Made by a program: the position numbers and the translations under genes
Notes under the pieces: generated by a model
Told to the model about the DNA's origin: nothing
The model's database searches: none
Seen by the model: the letters and a program-made list of their open reading frames with translations, nothing else
NCBI RefSeq assembly: GCF_001477495.1
Contig: NZ_LDTF01000050.1
Coordinates: 1-51,119 of the forward strand
DNA length: 51,119 nt
Direction of reading: 5' to 3'
Origin: Sphingomonas yabuuchiae
Lineage (GTDB): Bacteria > Pseudomonadota > Alphaproteobacteria > Sphingomonadales > Sphingomonadaceae
Part shown: positions 48,367-51,119 of the stretch, piece after piece
Layout: every line of letters begins with the position of its first letter
Numbering within the stretch: position 1 is the stretch's first letter

Positions 48367-49998
48367 TCAGCTTTGCGCCGACAGACGGGTATCGACCAGA
48401 TCGAGCTCGCGCCCCAGCCGCTGCGCGGTCTCCGACCCGATGGCGCGCGCGTTGAGCAGGTCGAACACGACCCGCCGCTCGGCCCGGATCGCGGCCAGCC
48501 GCATCCGCCTTTCGACATCCTCCAGTCGCTTGGCATCGGGATCGACATCGCCCTCCAGCGTGTCGATCCGGCTGCGATAGCCGTCCATCAGGCGGGAGGC
48601 GATCTCGACATACTGGTCGGCATCGTCGCGACCCTCGGCCATCTCGTGCTGGAGCCGCTCCAACTCGGCGATGGCGGCCTTGGCGGCGGCGACGCGGGTG
48701 TGGTCCAGTTCGCTCATGCCGTCCTGAACGGGCAGGGCGAGGCCGCGCAGCAGCAGCGGCAGGGTCAGGCTGGCGATGACCAGCGAGGACAGGATGACGC
48801 CGCACGCCAGGAAGATCACCAGATCGCGTGCCGGGAAAGGCGTGCCGTCCCCCAGCGTCAGCGGCAGGGTCAGCGCACCCGCCAGCGTGATCGCGCCGCG
48901 CGCACCCGCCACCGACATGGCGGTGATGACCCGGCGCGGCGGGCTGGTGCGGCCCGGAGTCCCGCGCTGCCGGAACAGGGTCAGGCGCAGCGCGACCCAG
49001 GTCCAGGCGAAGCGAAGCGCCGCCAGTCCCGCGACGATCGCCAGCACATACAGGCCCAGCCACCACAACGAGTCATGCCCGGTCAGCATCACCGTATCGC
49101 GCGCGCCCGCGAAGACTTGCGGCAGTTGCTCGCCCAGCAGCACGAAGATGATGCCGTTCAGCGTGAACTGCAGCATGTCCCACACCGCCTGCCGCCGGAT
49201 GCGGGTCGCGGCCTTCACCCCCGACGACACGTTGGTGAAGGACATGGCGATGCCCGCCGCCGCCGCCGCCAGCACGCCCGAGCTCTCGACATGCTCGGCG
49301 ACCAGATAGGCGGCGAAGGGGATCAGCAGACTGACCAGGATATTCGATCCGCTATCGTCGCCGAAACGCCTTGCGAACAGGCTCTTGGCAGTGATCGTAC
49401 CCCAGGCGATGGCGACGCCCAGACCGACTCCCGACACCGCCATCCAGGCGAAGGTCAGCGCGGCATGGGTCAGCGAAAAGGCCCCGGTCAGCGCGGCGGC
49501 GACCGCGAAGCGCAGACAGACCAGACCCGAGGCGTCGTTCAGCAGCGACTCCCCCTCCAATATGTGCATCATGCGCTTGGGGATCGGCACCTTCTGCGCG
49601 ATGGCGGACACCGCAATCGGGTCGGTCGGCGACACCACGGCGGCGAGCGCGAAGGCGACCGCATAGGGCATGGCGGGGATCATCCAGTGGATGAACAGCC
49701 CCATGCCCAGCACCGTCAGGAATACCAGCCCCAGCGCCAATCCCAGGATCGCACCCGCGTCGCGGAACAGCTCGTCCTTCGGAATGCGCCAGCCGTCGAG
49801 GAAGAGGAGCGGCGGCACGAAGAGCAGGAAGAAGATTTCGGGGTCGAGTTCGACGCGGATCTGCGCGATGCCACCGATCACCGCGCCGAGGGCGATCTGG
49901 ACGAGCGGGCGGGGGAGGGCCGAGGGCAGGAGGCGGGAGACGACCCCGCTCAACACCACGGCGAGAAGCAGGAACAGGCTGAGTGTGACGATGTCCAA
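48367..49998 (-). CDS. CPA1-type Na+/H+ antiporter
   Basis: About 543 residues from TTG 49998, chosen because GAAAGG lies 9 nt upstream and the first helix then starts at once (MDIVTLSLFLLLAVVLSG). A second TTG at 50043 in frame would add 15 residues. Twelve or so helices contain the family motifs FALAAVVSPTDPIAVSAI, ILEGESLLNDASGLV (the Asn-Asp pair of CPA1 carriers) and MSVAGARGAITLAGAL. A cytoplasmic C-terminal region of about 130 residues is strongly helical and charged, as in the bacterial Na+/H+ antiporter family TIGR00831. It exchanges cytoplasmic Na+ for protons and so maintains pH and salt balance. Confidence 0.9.
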   Translation of the reverse strand: MDIVTLSLFLLLAVVLSGVVSRLLPSALPRPLVQIALGAVIGGIAQIRVELDPEIFFLLFVPPLLFLDGWRIPKDELFRDAGAILGLALGLVFLTVLGMGLFIHWMIPAMPYAVAFALAAVVSPTDPIAVSAIAQKVPIPKRMMHILEGESLLNDASGLVCLRFAVAAALTGAFSLTHAALTFAWMAVSGVGLGVAIAWGTITAKSLFARRFGDDSGSNILVSLLIPFAAYLVAEHVESSGVLAAAAAGIAMSFTNVSSGVKAATRIRRQAVWDMLQFTLNGIIFVLLGEQLPQVFAGARDTVMLTGHDSLWWLGLYVLAIVAGLAALRFAWTWVALRLTLFRQRGTPGRTSPPRRVITAMSVAGARGAITLAGALTLPLTLGDGTPFPARDLVIFLACGVILSSLVIASLTLPLLLRGLALPVQDGMSELDHTRVAAAKAAIAELERLQHEMAEGRDDADQYVEIASRLMDGYRSRIDTLEGDVDPDAKRLEDVERRMRLAAIRAERRVVFDLLNARAIGSETAQRLGRELDLVDTRLSAQS

Positions 49999-50136
49999 TC
50001 GGGGACCTTTCGGGTGCAGCGGTTGGAGTGGCCATGGCGACAAGGCGGCACGACCGGCATATCAGCGAAAGGCGAGGGGCAATGCCAACGCGAATCGCGC
50101 GAGGTCGCAGCATGACATGCGGAGCGAGGGGCGTTC

Positions 50137-50153
50137 AACCCGTTAAACGGGTT
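50137..50153. terminator. Short hairpin between histidine-kinase and antiporter genes
   Basis: AACCCGTT at 50137-50144 and AACGGGTT at 50146-50153 form a perfect inverted repeat around one A (in RNA a 7-bp stem with a 3-nt loop). It lies about 105 nt after the kinase stop and before the antiporter start. The run TTTT at 50152-50155 follows only on the plus strand, so as a minus-strand terminator it would be weak. I see nothing else in this 260-bp gap. Confidence 0.5.
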
Positions 50154-50258
50154 TTATGAGCCGATCCATCGGCTTGGCCTTGCGGGTTGCTGAAGCGCTG
50201 GATGAATGATCGGCGGGATGTCAGAGACGAGCGAAGCCGGTGGAGCGATCTCCCCGTT

Positions 50259-51119
50259 TCAATAGTGGGATATCCCTTCGCTGGCGCTTTGCGGTGGCAC
50301 CTCCGCTTGCCGGCGCGGAAAGCTGACGTCCGGCACGACCCACTCGAACGTCGTCACCGCCACCGGCAGCAAGGTCAGTTCCCCGCCATGTCCCTGCGCG
50401 ATCCGGCGGGCCAGCGTCAGGCCGATGCCCGAACCCTCCGGCTTGGTGGTGTGGAAGGGACGGAAAATCCGTGCCCGCTCGGGCGCGGGGACGCCTTGGC
50501 CGCTGTCCGATACGCGTATCACCAGCCGGTCCGCCTGCCCGGCGACGGCCAGCGTCACCGCCGGGTCGACCGTCCCGGCCAAGGCGGCTTCGGCCGCATT
50601 GTGGAGCAGCGCCCATAGCCCTTGAGTCATCTGGTCGCGGTCGCACCAGCCGGTCGCGGCCTCGGGCATGTCGACCGACAGCGTCACCCGGTCGCCGAAA
50701 CGCTCGGCGAACAGACGAGAGAGATCGCCGACGAGTTCTCCCATATCCACCATGGCCCGCACCGGATCGGGCAGCCTGGCGAGCATCCGATACGCCCGTG
50801 TGAAGCGTTCCAGCCCCTCGATCCGCCGGGTCAGCGTCGCCAGGATTGCCGGTAGCCGCGCATCGCCCCGTTCGGCCGCCACCTGCGCGCTGTCGGCCAG
50901 CGATACGATCGGCGACAGGCCGTTAAGCAGCTCGTGGCCGAGAATATCGATCATCTCGTTGTCGGCATGGGCTTCCGCCGCGCGACGTTCGGCCTCGATA
51001 TCCACCAGCATCGCCAGCGCACGGCCGGTGCCCGCCACCCGTTCGATCCGCCAGCTCTTGCCCTCATGGCGCAATTGCGTCTGCCCGGTGTCAAGCAGGG
51101 CGGGCGGGGTCGGGATCAC
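50259..51119 (-). CDS. Sensor histidine kinase, partial (N-terminus outside the window)
   Basis: 286 residues visible up to the window edge; the gene is complete at its 3' end only. A PAS-like tail (RIERVAGTGRALAMLVDIEAE) leads into the phospho-acceptor helix NEMIDILGHELLNGLSPI with His in GHELLN. The ATPase domain follows with the N box ALLHNAAEAAL, G1 box VSDSGQGVP, F box RIFRPFHTTK and G2 box EGSGIGLTLARRIAQGHGG. The H-box form HELLN resembles that of NtrY-like and related kinases, but no specific name can be given. Upstream sensor domains and the partner response regulator are not visible. Confidence 0.9.
   Translation of the reverse strand: MIPTPPALLDTGQTQLRHEGKSWRIERVAGTGRALAMLVDIEAERRAAEAHADNEMIDILGHELLNGLSPIVSLADSAQVAAERGDARLPAILATLTRRIEGLERFTRAYRMLARLPDPVRAMVDMGELVGDLSRLFAERFGDRVTLSVDMPEAATGWCDRDQMTQGLWALLHNAAEAALAGTVDPAVTLAVAGQADRLVIRVSDSGQGVPAPERARIFRPFHTTKPEGSGIGLTLARRIAQGHGGELTLLPVAVTTFEWVVPDVSFPRRQAEVPPQSASEGISHY

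Noticed and set aside
48373..50115. A 580-codon plus-strand open frame opposite the Na+/H+ antiporter
   Set aside because: Composition almost wholly Gln, Arg, Gly, Asp and His, as expected for an antisense frame of a membrane-protein gene; the antiporter motifs are clear on the minus strand.
50259..51119. Naming the kinase ntrY
   Set aside because: The H box resembles NtrY-type kinases but the sensor half and the partner regulator are outside the window.

Overview
The window looks like a chromosomal segment of an alphaproteobacterium close to Sphingomonas. It is GC-rich throughout, has dense short-overlap operons, two TonB-dependent receptors, a receptor-linked tryptophan-halogenase-family gene, LacI regulators, an Ohr/OhrR pair and short palindromic mosaic repeats between genes. 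I saw no rRNA, tRNA, CRISPR array, transposase or phage gene. No gene-free stretch exceeds 300 bases.

Layout. (1) 1-5,000: a small PAS protein; a sucrose unit made of a LacI regulator, a cytoplasmic GH68 enzyme and an MFS sugar transporter; then a small secreted protein. (2) 5,000-14,260: an S9 dipeptidyl-peptidase; an FAD/NAD(P)-binding protein; a tryptophan-halogenase-family protein divergent from a TonB receptor; and a second LacI regulator that is a close paralogue of the first. Near-identical LacI-type operators sit in front of the MFS gene and the receptor gene, so the two loci are probably co-regulated or cross-regulated. (3) 14,300-16,090: ohr and a divergent ohrR-GST pair, with a matching palindrome in front of each side. 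(4) 16,190-19,660: a large secreted protein of unknown function and a YghU-like glutathione transferase. (5) 19,730-33,950: a glycan-synthesis region. It holds a GT39-like membrane glycosyltransferase; a plus-strand series of GT2, ChbG-type deacetylase, ECF sigma factor, FecR and STN-domain TonB receptor; and a minus-strand six-gene operon of fused sucrose-phosphate synthase/phosphatase, MurG-like GT, GT2, GT4, pyruvyl transferase and GT2. Every junction in that operon is a 4-nt start/stop overlap. (6) 34,080-36,000: a short-chain dehydrogenase and a patatin-like phospholipase. (7) 36,200-46,980: a five-gene exported glycosidase operon, transcribed GH2, GH3, GH125, GH92, GH29. This set fits stepwise removal of mannose, xylose and fucose from plant-type N-glycans, and resembles the Xanthomonas nix cluster. 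A direct-repeat box similar to the GntR-family NagQ box lies upstream. (8) 47,270-51,119: a DUF3667-like membrane protein, a CPA1 Na+/H+ antiporter, and the 3' part of a sensor histidine kinase gene that runs off the window.

The two most interesting systems are the soluble glycosyltransferase operon built around a sucrose-phosphate-synthase fusion, which lacks any obvious flippase, polymerase or lipid-priming enzyme, and the N-glycan operon with its candidate NagQ-like operator. The operator logic shared by the two LacI paralogues is a third testable observation.
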